A stretch of 64,000 bases of DNA from contig NZ_CP048103.1 in the NCBI RefSeq assembly GCF_013282215.1, forward strand, positions 1,860,001 through 1,924,000, in the 5' to 3' direction. Positions 1 to 8,665 of this stretch are shown here, one piece after another. This DNA comes from Kroppenstedtia eburnea (GTDB lineage Bacteria > Bacillota > Bacilli > Thermoactinomycetales > DSM-45169). Every line of letters begins with the position of its first letter. Positions within the stretch are counted from its first letter, which is position 1. The notes beneath the pieces are model-generated. The model made no database searches and was not told the origin of the DNA. It was given only the letters and a program-made list of their open reading frames with translations. The position numbers were made by a program, and so were the translations under genes.

Positions 1-247
1 TCAACGCCTCCACTTCTGCATCCCGGGTATGATCACAACGGACCGCCACACCCGTCCCCCCGCAGGATTCAATTTGTGAAAGGGTTTCATCCAGAGTGCC
101 GGGCCAATCCTGGGTTGACTTCCCTCGCACACTTCTTCCCGTAATATAAACGGTTGCCCCCGCTTTCCCCAACTCCACCGCGATTCCTCGCCCCGCTCCC
201 CGGCTCGCACCGGCAACCAAAGCGATTTTCCCTTCCAAGGGTCCCAT
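1..247 (-). CDS. SDR-family short-chain dehydrogenase, N-terminal part (runs off left edge)
   Basis: The reading frame starts at an ATG at 247 and stays open to the window edge, so only about 82 residues are visible. The N-terminus reads GKIALVAGASRGAGRGIAVE, the classical Rossmann-fold glycine motif (GASRGxGxGIA) of NAD(P)-dependent short-chain dehydrogenases, followed by the second beta strand (ATVYITGRS). An AGAGG Shine-Dalgarno lies 9 nt upstream; an in-frame ATG at 256 overlaps it and is less likely. Catalytic Tyr/Lys would lie outside the window and the substrate cannot be told. The gene is divergent from the WYL regulator, which may control it. Confidence 0.85.
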   Translation of the reverse strand, partial: MGPLEGKIALVAGASRGAGRGIAVELGKAGATVYITGRSVRGKSTQDWPGTLDETLSQIESCGGTGVAVRCDHTRDAEVEAL

Positions 248-350
248 ATTTCTCATCCTCTCTTCTCTTTGATAAGGTAAGGATACAGAGAGATTCATGA
301 CATCCATTGTCTTGTTTGATAAAAAAGGATTTCACTGAAAGGAGAGCGAT

Positions 351-1328
351 ATGCGGGCCGATCGTTTGGTATCCATTCTTTTATTGTTGCAGATACATGG
401 GCGGATGACGGCAAAATCTCTGTCGGAACGACTGGAGGTCTCGCAACGGACCATCCACAGGGATATGGAAGCACTCAGTGCAGCCGGTGTGCCGGTTGTG
501 GCTGAACGGGGTGCGGGTGGAGGATGGCGTCTGCTGGAGGGTTACCGGACCAATCTGACCGGTCTGAAAGAGTCGGAACTGCGGGCGCTGTTGGTTTCTC
601 CCTCTGATCAATTGTTGAGTGATTTGGGCTTGAACCGTACCGCCGAGGACGCCAGAAATAAATTGTTGGCCGCTCTTCCGGCAGTGGATCGCGACGGTGC
701 AAAAGAGGTCCGGCAACGTATCCATATCGACACAAGTACTTGGAGACAGTCCAAAGAAAAGATGGCTTCCTTTGAGACCTTGCAAGCGGCCATCTGGAAC
801 GAGAACAAGATTCAGATCCGATATGAACGGGCGGATGGTCAATCTGTGGATCGTTTGATCGAACCCCTTGGCTTGGTGGCAAAGGGAAGCGTCTGGTATC
901 TGGTTGCCGTGGCGGAGGGCGAGCCTCGAAGTTACAGAGTTTCACGGATTCGATCCGCCGAACTGACAGAGGAAAGATTCAACCGGCCGGATTCATTTGA
1001 TCTGGCCCGGTATTGGAAAATGTCAACCCAAACGTTTCTGGAACGCTTGCCGAATGTGGAAGTTCGGGTGAAGGGACACCCGTCGATACTGTCCCGCCTG
1101 AAGTTCACCTCTCGCTTCCTTCGCATCCTGGAGATCGGTTCACCGGCCTCCGACGGATGGATCCCGATCACTCTCTCCTTCGACACAGAACAAGAAGCAG
1201 CCGAAACGATTCTTGGATTTGGTGACCGGGTGATCGTGACGGAACCTGAATCCCTTCAACACCGGGTGATTGCAATGGCCAAGGCCGTCGTACAACGATA
1301 CGATCAACCGTCAGATTCACCGGATTGA
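351..1328 (+). CDS. YafY-type transcriptional regulator (HTH + WYL domain)
   Basis: A 325-residue protein. Residues 1-60 form a DeoR/HTH_11-like winged helix (RLVSILLLLQIHGRMTAKSL ... VSQRTIHRDMEALSAAGVPV). The middle and C-terminal part fit a WYL effector-binding domain (VWYLVAVAEGEPRSYRVSRI). Family members are repressors or activators responding to ligands or nucleic acids bound by the WYL fold. The start is supported by AAAGGAG 7 nt before the ATG. It is divergent from the SDR gene and likely regulates it and itself; this is inferred from layout only. Confidence 0.9.
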   Translation: MRADRLVSILLLLQIHGRMTAKSLSERLEVSQRTIHRDMEALSAAGVPVVAERGAGGGWRLLEGYRTNLTGLKESELRALLVSPSDQLLSDLGLNRTAEDARNKLLAALPAVDRDGAKEVRQRIHIDTSTWRQSKEKMASFETLQAAIWNENKIQIRYERADGQSVDRLIEPLGLVAKGSVWYLVAVAEGEPRSYRVSRIRSAELTEERFNRPDSFDLARYWKMSTQTFLERLPNVEVRVKGHPSILSRLKFTSRFLRILEIGSPASDGWIPITLSFDTEQEAAETILGFGDRVIVTEPESLQHRVIAMAKAVVQRYDQPSDSPD

Positions 1329-1350
1329 AGGGCTGCCCTTGCTTTCAGAT

Positions 1351-1386
1351 GAAAAGGGGGCTGCAGTATGTCGCAGCCCCCTTTTC
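1351..1386. terminator. Bidirectional intrinsic terminator
   Basis: Perfect 14-bp inverted repeat (GAAAAGGGGGCTGC) with an 8-nt loop and a T-rich right arm, between convergent WYL-regulator and MerR genes. Confidence 0.85.
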
Positions 1387-1394
1387 ATCCCATC

Positions 1395-2159
1395 TTATTT
1401 TTCAACGCCTGTATAAATATGGATCGCATCTCTCAGGAATTCCGCCATGCCCGGCTGCTGTTGATCGTAGTACGCTTTGAACCGCTCATCATCCACATAC
1501 ATCCGGGCCAGGCCTGCATGGGCTTCTTTACTGTACTCGCTCCAGTAACAGGTGAGCCACTGCTTGTGCAAATCTGCCGCTTTTTGGGCGAGTTCGCCGG
1601 CGGGATCACCGATTTTGAAGGCTTCGGCCAGAGTGGTCATCACTTGTTTTTCCAATCGTGTGACCTCTTCATATTCCGCTTGGGTCATGTTTTTCAGCTT
1701 TTCATTGGACTTGTTGACCAGATCCTCACCATACTTCTCGCGAATTTCCTTCCCGTACTTTTTCTCATTCTCATCGATCATCCTTTGCTTAAATCCTTCA
1801 AACTTTTCCTGATCGGCCATGGTCATTCTCCCTTCTGTGGAGGCGATGGTTTTTTCCACATTGGCGATCAATGTATCCAATCGCCTTCTTTTGTCGAGGA
1901 GTTGTTCACGATGTTCTTGCAGGGCTTCGTCTCTGTTAAAGGAAGGATCAGTCACGATTTTTTTGATCCGGTCCAGTCTGAGCCCCAGCTCTCTGTAGAA
2001 CAGAATTTGCTGCAACATATCCACTTCCGCCCGACCGTAGATCCGGTAGCCGGATGAGTTGATTCTTGCCGGCTTCAGAATGTCAATCTCATCGTAATAC
2101 CGAAGCGTGCGGGTGCTGACTCCCGCCAACCGGGCCAGTTTTTGCACTGTATATTCCAT
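1395..2159 (-). CDS. MerR-family regulator with TipAS drug-binding domain
   Basis: A 254-residue protein starting MEYTVQKLARLAGVSTRTLR, a MerR winged helix, followed by a coiled-coil dimerisation helix (about 75-115) and a C-terminal TipAS-like domain (about 120-250, with LHKQWLTCYW and AHAGLARMYVDDERF). The family (TipAL, Mta, SkgA) binds hydrophobic antibiotics such as thiopeptides and activates efflux or its own promoter. The ATG at 2159 is preferred over an upstream GTG because GGGAGG lies 8 nt before it and would overlap the GTG. The promoter upstream has the MerR architecture. Convergent with the WYL regulator gene. Confidence 0.92.
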   Translation of the reverse strand: MEYTVQKLARLAGVSTRTLRYYDEIDILKPARINSSGYRIYGRAEVDMLQQILFYRELGLRLDRIKKIVTDPSFNRDEALQEHREQLLDKRRRLDTLIANVEKTIASTEGRMTMADQEKFEGFKQRMIDENEKKYGKEIREKYGEDLVNKSNEKLKNMTQAEYEEVTRLEKQVMTTLAEAFKIGDPAGELAQKAADLHKQWLTCYWSEYSKEAHAGLARMYVDDERFKAYYDQQQPGMAEFLRDAIHIYTGVEK

Positions 2160-2182
2160 CTGAATCACCTCCCGACAACCTC

Positions 2183-2213
2183 AGGGTAAGCCTTTACGTA
2201 ACGTCAAAGTCAA
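2183..2213 (-). promoter_or_regulatory. MerR-type promoter with 19-bp spacer (autoregulation)
   Basis: On the minus strand, -35 TTGACT (2208-2213) and -10 TACCCT (2183-2188) are separated by exactly 19 bp. The spacer holds an imperfect dyad, CTTTGACGT/TACGTAAAG. Over-long spacers with a dyad between the boxes are the hallmark of MerR-activated promoters, so autoactivation of the gene starting at 2159 is likely. Confidence 0.75.
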
Positions 2214-2398
2214 ACCCTTTTTTCCGAAGATCCTGTCGATCGGATAAAGTCTGCTGTACAGGATAATAATATCCCCATCAACTTCTTGCTTGGCGGCTTT
2301 TTGATCGGAATCAGGGGTTCCACCGACATAGTAAAATCAGTCATGGGGGAGGTGGACAGACATGCTCTTTGTCCCTGAGGATGAAGTACCGCCGATAT

Positions 2399-2429
2399 CA
2401 AAACAACCGCGCCAGGCGCGGTTGTTTTG
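2399..2429 (-). terminator. Inverted repeat, likely terminator of the LPMO gene
   Basis: Perfect 14-bp arms CAAAACAACCGCGC with a 3-nt loop, 57 nt beyond the stop codon of the LPMO gene. The only T-rich stretch is within the arm. The rest of 2214-2485 holds no convincing gene. Confidence 0.65.
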
Positions 2430-2485
2430 ATTCCATCAACTTTCCGGAAAATCTCGGGACACCCTTCCATATCCCTGGGATATGC

Positions 2486-3226
2486 CTATTGGTTTGATAT
2501 CTTTACCACCTTCCCATCGTACCCGTCAATCAATCGGGAGAGGAGACTCTCGTCCCTGATCGCCTCAACAGGGTCCCCACCCGTCTTCATATCGATCTCT
2601 GAATTTGATCCGTTATTCACCAAATTCACATCAATCGCCTGATAAAACGCATTCCCTGTATCGGCAATTTCCCAGACACCCAAAATCAGATGGTATCCGC
2701 TGCGATCTGTCGGCACATTACATTCATGAACAACGGTGGAAGGCGGCCTTGCCCCTCCATCATTGTAATAGCAGAATACAGGGTCCAGATCCGCACGAGT
2801 CAGTGGTTGGTTCGGGTTCCAACCCTTCTTGGTGATATAATATTTCCACTCTTTCGTACTGTGAGGTGCGGTCAAATACCACTTAAAGGTATTTTTGCCT
2901 CCATGGAGTGTGACTTTCTTCCACCGATCCACTTTTTGTTCATCCAGATCCGGAAATACACCACCACCTGCGATATGCCCATCCGGGGGACCGGACTGCG
3001 GGAAAGATCCGCGTCCTTCCACACTCTGTGGCTCATACATCACCGGACCACAATTGATATTCTCCCCCTGCTTGCATAAATAAGCACGACTGGCAGGTGA
3101 TTCGATATATCCGTGCGCAAAGACACTTGGAGCAAAGCCCACCGTACCCAATAAAACAAGTACCATCATCCCGCCATAGGCAAGCAACCGACTCCATCTG
3201 ATCTTTCCGGTGTGTTCACGAGTCAT
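2486..3226 (-). CDS. Secreted lytic polysaccharide monooxygenase, AA10 (chitin/cellulose-active)
   Basis: A 246-residue preprotein. A basic N-terminus and hydrophobic stretch (about 17-34) end in SVFA, and mature residue 1 is His (HGYIESPASRAYLC), as required for the copper histidine brace. The second brace histidine is in LTAPHSTKEW, and NAFYQAIDVNL carries the axial aromatic residue. Paired cysteines suggest disulfides. It oxidatively cleaves crystalline chitin or cellulose outside the cell. There is no carbohydrate-binding module, only a short acidic tail. The ATG at 3226 is chosen for GGGAGG 6 nt upstream; a longer frame to 3301 lacks this. Confidence 0.93.
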   Translation of the reverse strand: MTREHTGKIRWSRLLAYGGMMVLVLLGTVGFAPSVFAHGYIESPASRAYLCKQGENINCGPVMYEPQSVEGRGSFPQSGPPDGHIAGGGVFPDLDEQKVDRWKKVTLHGGKNTFKWYLTAPHSTKEWKYYITKKGWNPNQPLTRADLDPVFCYYNDGGARPPSTVVHECNVPTDRSGYHLILGVWEIADTGNAFYQAIDVNLVNNGSNSEIDMKTGGDPVEAIRDESLLSRLIDGYDGKVVKISNQ

Positions 3227-3732
3227 GTTAAGCCTCCCTGTTGGTTTTGAATCCCTGCTCGATCGGGATTCCATTTTGGAGAGTATTCTAACTGTTGCCA
3301 CTCTGGATTTATTATAAATTAAATTTTTTCAGAATTCAAGTATAAATATTCTTCGTCTTCTAAGCGACTTCCCGATCTGGGGTGAATCATTTCAAACCAT
3401 CGCCTCTTTCAAATGGTGACGATAACGGGACGAGGTAAGAAACAGCAAAGTCGAAGAAGGAAGAATGCTCCGATGGTGATGAGCGTCGATTCCAACATCG
3501 ATGGAAAAATAACACGGGCCGTGTTTAAGGCGACGCCTCTACACCACCGGCAAATGCAAATTCTTTCCGTCATTTGACGGTTAATCATCGGTAGCTTGTC
3601 AGGGCTGTCGTTTAAATTTGAAATGTGAGTCTTCTCCTGGATTCCTCTTTTACCCATCCAACAATTCCCCTGTTTTCCGGGAGGGGTTCTTCCGGTAGGA
3701 TCAAAGGGAATACACAAAAAGGAGGGGAAGAT
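3227..3732. other. Intergenic region, no convincing gene
   Basis: About 500 bp between the divergent LPMO and CAP genes, with an AT-rich stretch near 3300-3350 that probably holds the LPMO promoter. A minus-strand frame ending near 3411 could encode a 29-residue hydrophobic peptide (MLESTLITIG...), but it has no Shine-Dalgarno and I do not call it. Confidence 0.5.
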
Positions 3733-4374
3733 ATGAAAAGCACGAAATTCGTTGCAATCACAGCATGTCTGATGATGATACTCTCCGTGTTCGCATGGGG
3801 AAACACCCATGCTGCCCAGGCTGGCAAATACGTGGTGAAATCCGGTGAAACCCTGTCCGGGATTGCTGAAAAATTGGGTATAACCCGCGATGCTCTGGCG
3901 CAAGCAAATCCACAAGTTCAAAACCCGGACCGGATCCAGGTCGGACAAGTGCTGCATACCCCCTCCACTCAACCGAAACAAGAAACACTCACCGCATTTG
4001 AGCAGGAAGTGGTCCGCCTGACCAATGCGGAGCGGCAGAAAAAGGGCTTGAGCCCCCTGCAGGTCGATGCCGGGCTGTCAAAGGTGGCCCGTCTGAAATC
4101 TGAAGACATGCGGGATAAAAACTATTTTTCACACCAATCCCCCACGTATGGATCTCCCTTTGATATGATGCAGAAATTCAACATCCAGTTCAGCCAGGCC
4201 GGAGAAAACATCGCCGCCGGCTACCCCACCCCCGAAAAGGTGGTGCAGGGTTGGATGAACAGCGAGGGACACCGCGCCAACATCCTGAACCCCGATTTCA
4301 CCCACATCGGCGTCGGTGTGGCAAAGGGCGGATCCTACGGCGAATACGAAACGCAAATGTTTATAAAGAAATGA
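3733..4374 (+). CDS. Secreted LysM + CAP/SCP-domain protein (YkwD/SafA-like)
   Basis: 213 residues: signal peptide (1-29, ending THAAQA), one LysM peptidoglycan-binding repeat (YVVKSGETLSGIAEKLG ... IQVGQVLHTP, about 33-78), and a CAP domain (about 90-213) with the typical HRANILNPDFTHIGVGVAKG and AGENIAAGYPTPEKVVQGW stretches. CAP proteins of Bacilli are cell-wall or spore-associated; their activity is poorly known. The ATG at 3733 follows GGAGGGGAAGAT; the frame is open upstream but without another start signal. Confidence 0.92.
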   Translation: MKSTKFVAITACLMMILSVFAWGNTHAAQAGKYVVKSGETLSGIAEKLGITRDALAQANPQVQNPDRIQVGQVLHTPSTQPKQETLTAFEQEVVRLTNAERQKKGLSPLQVDAGLSKVARLKSEDMRDKNYFSHQSPTYGSPFDMMQKFNIQFSQAGENIAAGYPTPEKVVQGWMNSEGHRANILNPDFTHIGVGVAKGGSYGEYETQMFIKK

Positions 4375-4377
4375 TCC

Positions 4378-4415
4378 ACAACCCAACCCGCGCTGTGTGG
4401 CGCGGGTTGGGTTGT
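4378..4415. terminator. Intrinsic terminator of the LysM-CAP gene
   Basis: 15-bp arms ACAACCCAACCCGCG with an 8-nt loop directly after the stop codon; a weak T stretch follows. It lies between convergent genes. Confidence 0.75.
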
Positions 4416-4453
4416 TCCGGGAGAAGGGAGCTGACACCGCTTCCATCCTGACT

Positions 4454-6049
4454 TTACCCCGAGATACGAAGGGGAGGGTTTCCGTCCTGGCCACCTGTCT
4501 CCACAAAAATATAATCCAACAGAGCCTGTTGCAATGTGCCTTTGGTCTCAGCTCTCCGTTCAAAGGAGAGTCCCATATGGATCATCCCTTTCACAACTTC
4601 CGGCCGCATCCCGGTGATCACCGTTTTACAGCCCATCATCGAGATCCCGTCCAGGATCTTCAGCATATGCTGAATCACATCGATTTCCATATGGGCAATT
4701 CCGGAGAGGTCGATGATCAATGTTTGAATATGGGATTTTCCCACTTCCGCCATCACCTGATCTTCGATGGTACACATCCGATAAAGATCCATTTGTCCGA
4801 TCAGGGGCAAAATCGATGTGGAGGGTGTGATCGGAATGATGGGAACGGATAATCTCTCCACCATTTCCCTCTGGGACGCGATCAATTCATCTTTGAACTT
4901 GGAATAATTGATAAAGAAGTGATGCAAAAATTGGTCGAATGATTCGTTTATTTTCTTCTCCAGTTTATAAAATTCCTCCCTCTCATTGAATGACGCACTG
5001 AGACGATCAAAGTTGAACAGAAAATCCCAGACAGTCCTTCGGATCGCTTGAATCCATTCCAGTTTAAATGCCAGCGTCAGGGAATGTTTTGCCCAGGCCA
5101 CACCTTCCCGCTGAGCAAACCGGATCAACTCATGCTCCCGTTCCTCCACGATAAAAACAACCAGCTTATAAGCGTTTTCCAATAAATTGATATTCCCCGT
5201 TTCGTTTATTTCCTCAATCTTGTCCCTCACATTGACCGCTTCGTTTAAAAGCCGTTTCTCAAAAGCTTGTCTGTTTTCCAGAAAGAAGTCTTTAATACCC
5301 AACCCCTCGTTGTAATCCAATGCCAAATGAATCACCCCGCGTTTTTTGTTCACTTTGTTGTTTGGCATGACGATGGTGAAGGTAGTCCCCACATTCTCTT
5401 CGCTCTCCACTTGGATATAACCCCCGTGCTCATGGATCACCGAATAAACCCAGGCCATGCCCATTCCTGTTCCTTCTGTTTTAGTCGAAAAAAACGGGGT
5501 TCCCAGTAAAGAGAGCTGATCTTTCGGGATTCCCACACCGGTATCTTCAATGGAAACCACTACATAATTCTCATTGGAATCATGACGCAGAGTGATCGTT
5601 CCTTCCCCTTCAATCGATTCAAATGCGTTTTTGACCAGATTGAACAGCGCTTTTTTTATATGATTTTTCTGTCCGTAGATCGTGGCGTCTGTATCATTAA
5701 ACACTTTTTTCACATCGATACTGTAAGATTGGTTTTGAAAAAGGGACAGCACATTTTCGAGCTCAACGGATAAGCTTACAGACTGTCTTGTCTCACCTTC
5801 CGGATCCGGTTTGGCCACTTGCAACAAGCTGTCCAAGGTAGCCAATGCATCGTTGAGTTCCGTTTTGGCAATATAGATGTAATCAGGATTTGCCTGTTCC
5901 TCGAGTAATTGCAAAAACCCTTTGACCGCCGTAAGCGGATTCCGAACTTCATGTGCGATTCCCGCGGCGATTTGACCCAAATACGCCAGATGATTCAGGT
6001 GTACTTGATCGGTTTCCTTCACGGTGTGAACTTCTTTGGTGAAGTGCAT
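4454..6049 (-). CDS. Histidine-kinase/STAS fusion protein (soluble HK joined to RsbR-like module)
   Basis: 531 residues in four parts. (1) HisKA helix pair, H-box GIAHEVRNPLTAVKGF with the predicted phospho-His at 33. (2) HATPase domain with N-box NLVKNAFESI (about 137-146), DTGVGIP (169-175) and GTGMGMAW (193-200). (3) About 160 helical residues resembling the N-terminal globin-like part of RsbR co-antagonists. (4) A C-terminal STAS domain (about 410-525; STSILPLIGQMDLYR, TLIIDLSGIAHMEIDVIQHM). There is no transmembrane or PAS sensor. In RsbR the DLSG segment is followed by a phosphorylatable Thr; here Ile (HMEI) seems to occupy that place. No response regulator lies next to it. The start follows AGGAGTGAGACC. 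Confidence 0.88.
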   Translation of the reverse strand: MHFTKEVHTVKETDQVHLNHLAYLGQIAAGIAHEVRNPLTAVKGFLQLLEEQANPDYIYIAKTELNDALATLDSLLQVAKPDPEGETRQSVSLSVELENVLSLFQNQSYSIDVKKVFNDTDATIYGQKNHIKKALFNLVKNAFESIEGEGTITLRHDSNENYVVVSIEDTGVGIPKDQLSLLGTPFFSTKTEGTGMGMAWVYSVIHEHGGYIQVESEENVGTTFTIVMPNNKVNKKRGVIHLALDYNEGLGIKDFFLENRQAFEKRLLNEAVNVRDKIEEINETGNINLLENAYKLVVFIVEEREHELIRFAQREGVAWAKHSLTLAFKLEWIQAIRRTVWDFLFNFDRLSASFNEREEFYKLEKKINESFDQFLHHFFINYSKFKDELIASQREMVERLSVPIIPITPSTSILPLIGQMDLYRMCTIEDQVMAEVGKSHIQTLIIDLSGIAHMEIDVIQHMLKILDGISMMGCKTVITGMRPEVVKGMIHMGLSFERRAETKGTLQQALLDYIFVETGGQDGNPPLRISG

Positions 6050-6367
6050 GGTCTCACTCCTATGAATGATAAGATCTGAAAATCAAAAACAGTAGAAAGA
6101 ATGTTCTGTTTATTGCAGGCGCACAGAGCCAATGTGCAATCTGTTTTTGGAAATAAACTGATAAGGGGTGAAAAACCATATTACAATATTCTTCAACATC
6201 TGCCCCAATACCTTCCGATTGCAGACTGGTTTTATGAAAGGAACAAAATTAACAGACAGGTGAAGCCATACACTCCTGTTCGGTCCCTCCCGGGATCAAG
6301 CAAGAGATTGGCATCTGTACATCAAATGCCAACCCCTTGAAGGATCTGTTTATTTTTTTGATTCCAC
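6050..6367. other. Intergenic region, nothing recognised
   Basis: About 318 bp between the ABC permease and the kinase-STAS gene (both on the minus strand). The left part is AT-rich and may hold the kinase promoter. No gene, repeat or clear hairpin was seen. Confidence 0.4.
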
Positions 6368-7150
6368 TCAGATCGATATATCTCTTTTCACGAAGGAGAG
6401 CCAGGAAATCAGATGAAACAGCAGAAAATAGACTGAAAGAATCCCGATGGAGAAACCCGGAGTCATCCCGGAAAAAGCCGGGATCGCCCCTTCCAGGTAT
6501 TGTGTGAGATCCAGATTGGCAAAGAGGAGGTACTTCCCCAGACTGATCCCGATCATCTTCAAGCCCTCCACCAGCATCATCCCGGCAAAAACCAGGAAGA
6601 TGGAGAGCCCCACCCCCAGGGAGGAGCTGCGGGACAGAGTGGAAAGCATGAACGCCATCGTGGCCACCATCACGATCTCCACCCACCGCAATCCATACAC
6701 CACTCCCGTCTCCCGGAGAAGAACCATCCCCTCCGGGGAGTACACCCGGAACAATACCGCACCGAACAACATCGAACTCAGGAACAACACCGCCATACAG
6801 AGCAAAGAAAAGCATAAGACCACCATATATTTGGAATACAGGACCTTCGTTCGGTTTACCGGACGGATCAGCAACAGCTTCACCGTACCCCATGCAAATT
6901 CGCTGGACACGATCTCCCCTGCGATCACAACCGTCAATAACTGCACGACAAACAGGAGGGAGGAACTGTCCAGAACAAATCCCCCCATATTTTCCTCCCA
7001 ACCGGTGGTGTTTTCCATCCACTTCCGGCCCATGGCAAAGAGAAAGGACAACAGGACCAGGAGCATCAGAAACACCCAGGTGCGGGTCCGATCCAACACT
7101 TTCATCCCCTCGGTTTTCACCAGCCGCAACAGATCAGTCAATCCGATCAC
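6368..7150 (-). CDS. ABC-2 type transporter permease
   Basis: About 260 residues with six hydrophobic segments (first at about 25-40, WVFLMLLVLLSFLFAMG) and the ABC-2 fold feature of an amphipathic SEFAWGTVKLLLIRPVNR loop. It is likely the membrane half of a lantibiotic/bacitracin-type (BcrB-like) exporter, paired with the ATPase upstream. The gene begins inside the end of the ATPase frame, showing translational coupling. The reported start is GTG at 7150; a TTG at 7141, eight bases from GGAGAG, is an equally good choice. Confidence 0.87.
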   Translation of the reverse strand: MIGLTDLLRLVKTEGMKVLDRTRTWVFLMLLVLLSFLFAMGRKWMENTTGWEENMGGFVLDSSSLLFVVQLLTVVIAGEIVSSEFAWGTVKLLLIRPVNRTKVLYSKYMVVLCFSLLCMAVLFLSSMLFGAVLFRVYSPEGMVLLRETGVVYGLRWVEIVMVATMAFMLSTLSRSSSLGVGLSIFLVFAGMMLVEGLKMIGISLGKYLLFANLDLTQYLEGAIPAFSGMTPGFSIGILSVYFLLFHLISWLSFVKRDISI

Positions 7151-8050
7151 TCTCCGTCATCTCCAGAAAACGCTCTTCCAGTGTTTTTTCGATGGTGCGG
7201 ATCCCGTATACATGGACTCCCTTGTTGGCCAACCGGGTGTTCAGTCGGGCGATCTCCTCCCGGGCCAGCCATCGGAGAATATCTCGGTTTCCCTTTCGCT
7301 CCATCCCAACTCCTGCAGGATGGAACTCAGATCGTGGGTCTGATTCACTTCAAATTGAACCATCCTCTCCAGCTCCCCCCGTCCCTTCTCCCCGATGGAT
7401 CTCACATCGACCAGACGGCCCTTCTGCAGGATCGCCACCCGGTCACACATCAGTTCCATCTCCGATAACAGATGGCTGGAAACCAGTACCGCCACTCCTT
7501 TTTCCCGCGCCAGATAGCGAAGATATTGACGCAACTCCCGAATCCCCGCCGGATCGAGACCGTTTGTCGGTTCATCGAGCACCAGCAGGGTGGGCTCATG
7601 CAGGAGCGCCTGAGCCACTCCCAATCGTTGCCGCATGCCCAGAGAGTAGGTTTTTACCGGTTGATGGATACTTGGTTTCAGCTTTACCAAGGATACCACT
7701 TCATCGATCCGCTCCCTGTCAACCCCCGGAACCATACCGGCAAAATGGAGCAGGTTTTTGTAGCCCGTAAGAAAGGGGTAAAATTCAGGGTTCTCCACGA
7801 TCGCCCCCACTTGCCGGGCCGCCTCTTCAAACTGCTTGCGGATCCGGGCACCCCGGATCCATACTTCCCCCTCCGTAATCGACATCAAGCCCACGATCAT
7901 CCGGATCAACGTCGTCTTCCCCGCACCGTTGGGTCCCAGCAGACCAAACACCTCCCCCGGAAAGACAGCAAAGGAGAGATCCTCCACCAGCACTTGATCC
8001 CCGATTTTTTTGCTCACATGTTCGACTTTAAGGATCGGCTCCCCGTCCAT
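7134..8050 (-). pseudogene. ABC transporter ATP-binding protein (BcrA-like), frameshifted near the C-terminus
   Basis: The main frame (ATG 8050, GAGAGGTGA upstream) gives a complete ABC ATPase core: Walker A GPNGAGKTTLIRM, signature YSLGMRQRLGVAQALL, Walker B LLVLDEPTNGLDP and switch HLLSEME. It stops at 7241 with a nonsense tail. The expected C-terminal end (ILRWLAREEIARLNTRLA ... VYGIRTIEKTLEERFLEMTE) continues in the -1 frame to a stop at 7134, so one base is missing around 7270-7300. No slippery heptamer fits the frame. This is a single-base lesion or an assembly error. The catalytic core is intact, so the truncated product might still work with the permease. Confidence 0.82.
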
Positions 8051-8267
8051 ACTTTTCACCTCTCCGCATCCAATACGGATATTGTAACAAAAGGCCGGAA
8101 CAAAAAGGGGACAAGTCCCCCCCAAACTCGTCCCCCAGTTGTTCATCTTCTCCCGGAACGGCCACGAAGTGTTCACCGATCGGGATGGAAAACATTTGCT
8201 TCCCTTCGGTTTTGAAAGGTAAACTGAATGAGGTTCCACCATTTAAGTTCTGAAAGGACGTTGCAGG

Positions 8268-8612
8268 ATGAAAGGGTACCACTTCAGCAAACGCAAACTT
8301 CTCCTTACTCTGTTGCCACTCGGTTTGCTCTTCACCGGCTGCACCGGCGAAGACACCCATCCTCCCTCTCAACCCAAGAAAGAGCCTGCCTCCGCTCAAA
8401 TCCCTGACGCCTATTACACCAGTTGCGTCAACTGCCACGGCGACAACCTCCAGGGCGGATACGGTCCGTCGCTGGAGAAGACCGGGAGCAAATATTCCAA
8501 AAAAGAGTTGGAATCCATCCTTGATAAAGGAATCGGCAAGATGCCCGCACAGCGTCAGATTCCGAAAGAAGACCGGGAAAAGTTGGCGGAATGGTTATCC
8601 CAACTTCGATAG
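8268..8612 (+). CDS. Membrane-anchored (lipoprotein) c-type cytochrome
   Basis: 114 residues. The N-terminus has a lipoprotein signal (KLLLTLLPLGLLFTGC, lipobox LFTGC, Cys about 25), then a flexible Pro/Lys linker and one CVNCH haem-binding motif (about 55). A distal Met ligand is likely in GIGKMPAQR. Small c551-like cytochromes of this kind (CccB family) carry electrons on the outer face of the membrane. The start follows GAAAGGA. Monocistronic, with a terminator after it. Confidence 0.92.
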   Translation: MKGYHFSKRKLLLTLLPLGLLFTGCTGEDTHPPSQPKKEPASAQIPDAYYTSCVNCHGDNLQGGYGPSLEKTGSKYSKKELESILDKGIGKMPAQRQIPKEDREKLAEWLSQLR

Positions 8613-8623
8613 AGAAATGAAGG

Positions 8624-8655
8624 GTCGCCCCTCTTTGTTGCCAAAGGGGGGCGAC
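8624..8655. terminator. Terminator between convergent cytochrome and HTH-YkvA genes
   Basis: 14-bp arms GTCGCCCCTCTTTG / CAAAGGGGGGCGAC (one mismatch) with a TTGC loop, just after the cytochrome stop codon. Confidence 0.7.
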
Positions 8656-8665
8656 TGTGGATCGC

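Noticed and set aside
2210-2470. 86-codon minus-strand frame between the MerR regulator and the LPMO gene.
   Set aside because: It runs through the LPMO terminator hairpin and lacks a start signal.
3409-3500. Short hydrophobic peptide frame near 3411-3500 on the minus strand.
   Set aside because: No ribosome-binding site, no conserved neighbour.
7241-7310. Programmed -1 frameshift as explanation for the ABC ATPase break.
   Set aside because: No X XXY YYZ heptamer lies in the zero frame, and no stimulatory hairpin was seen; a simple lesion is more likely.
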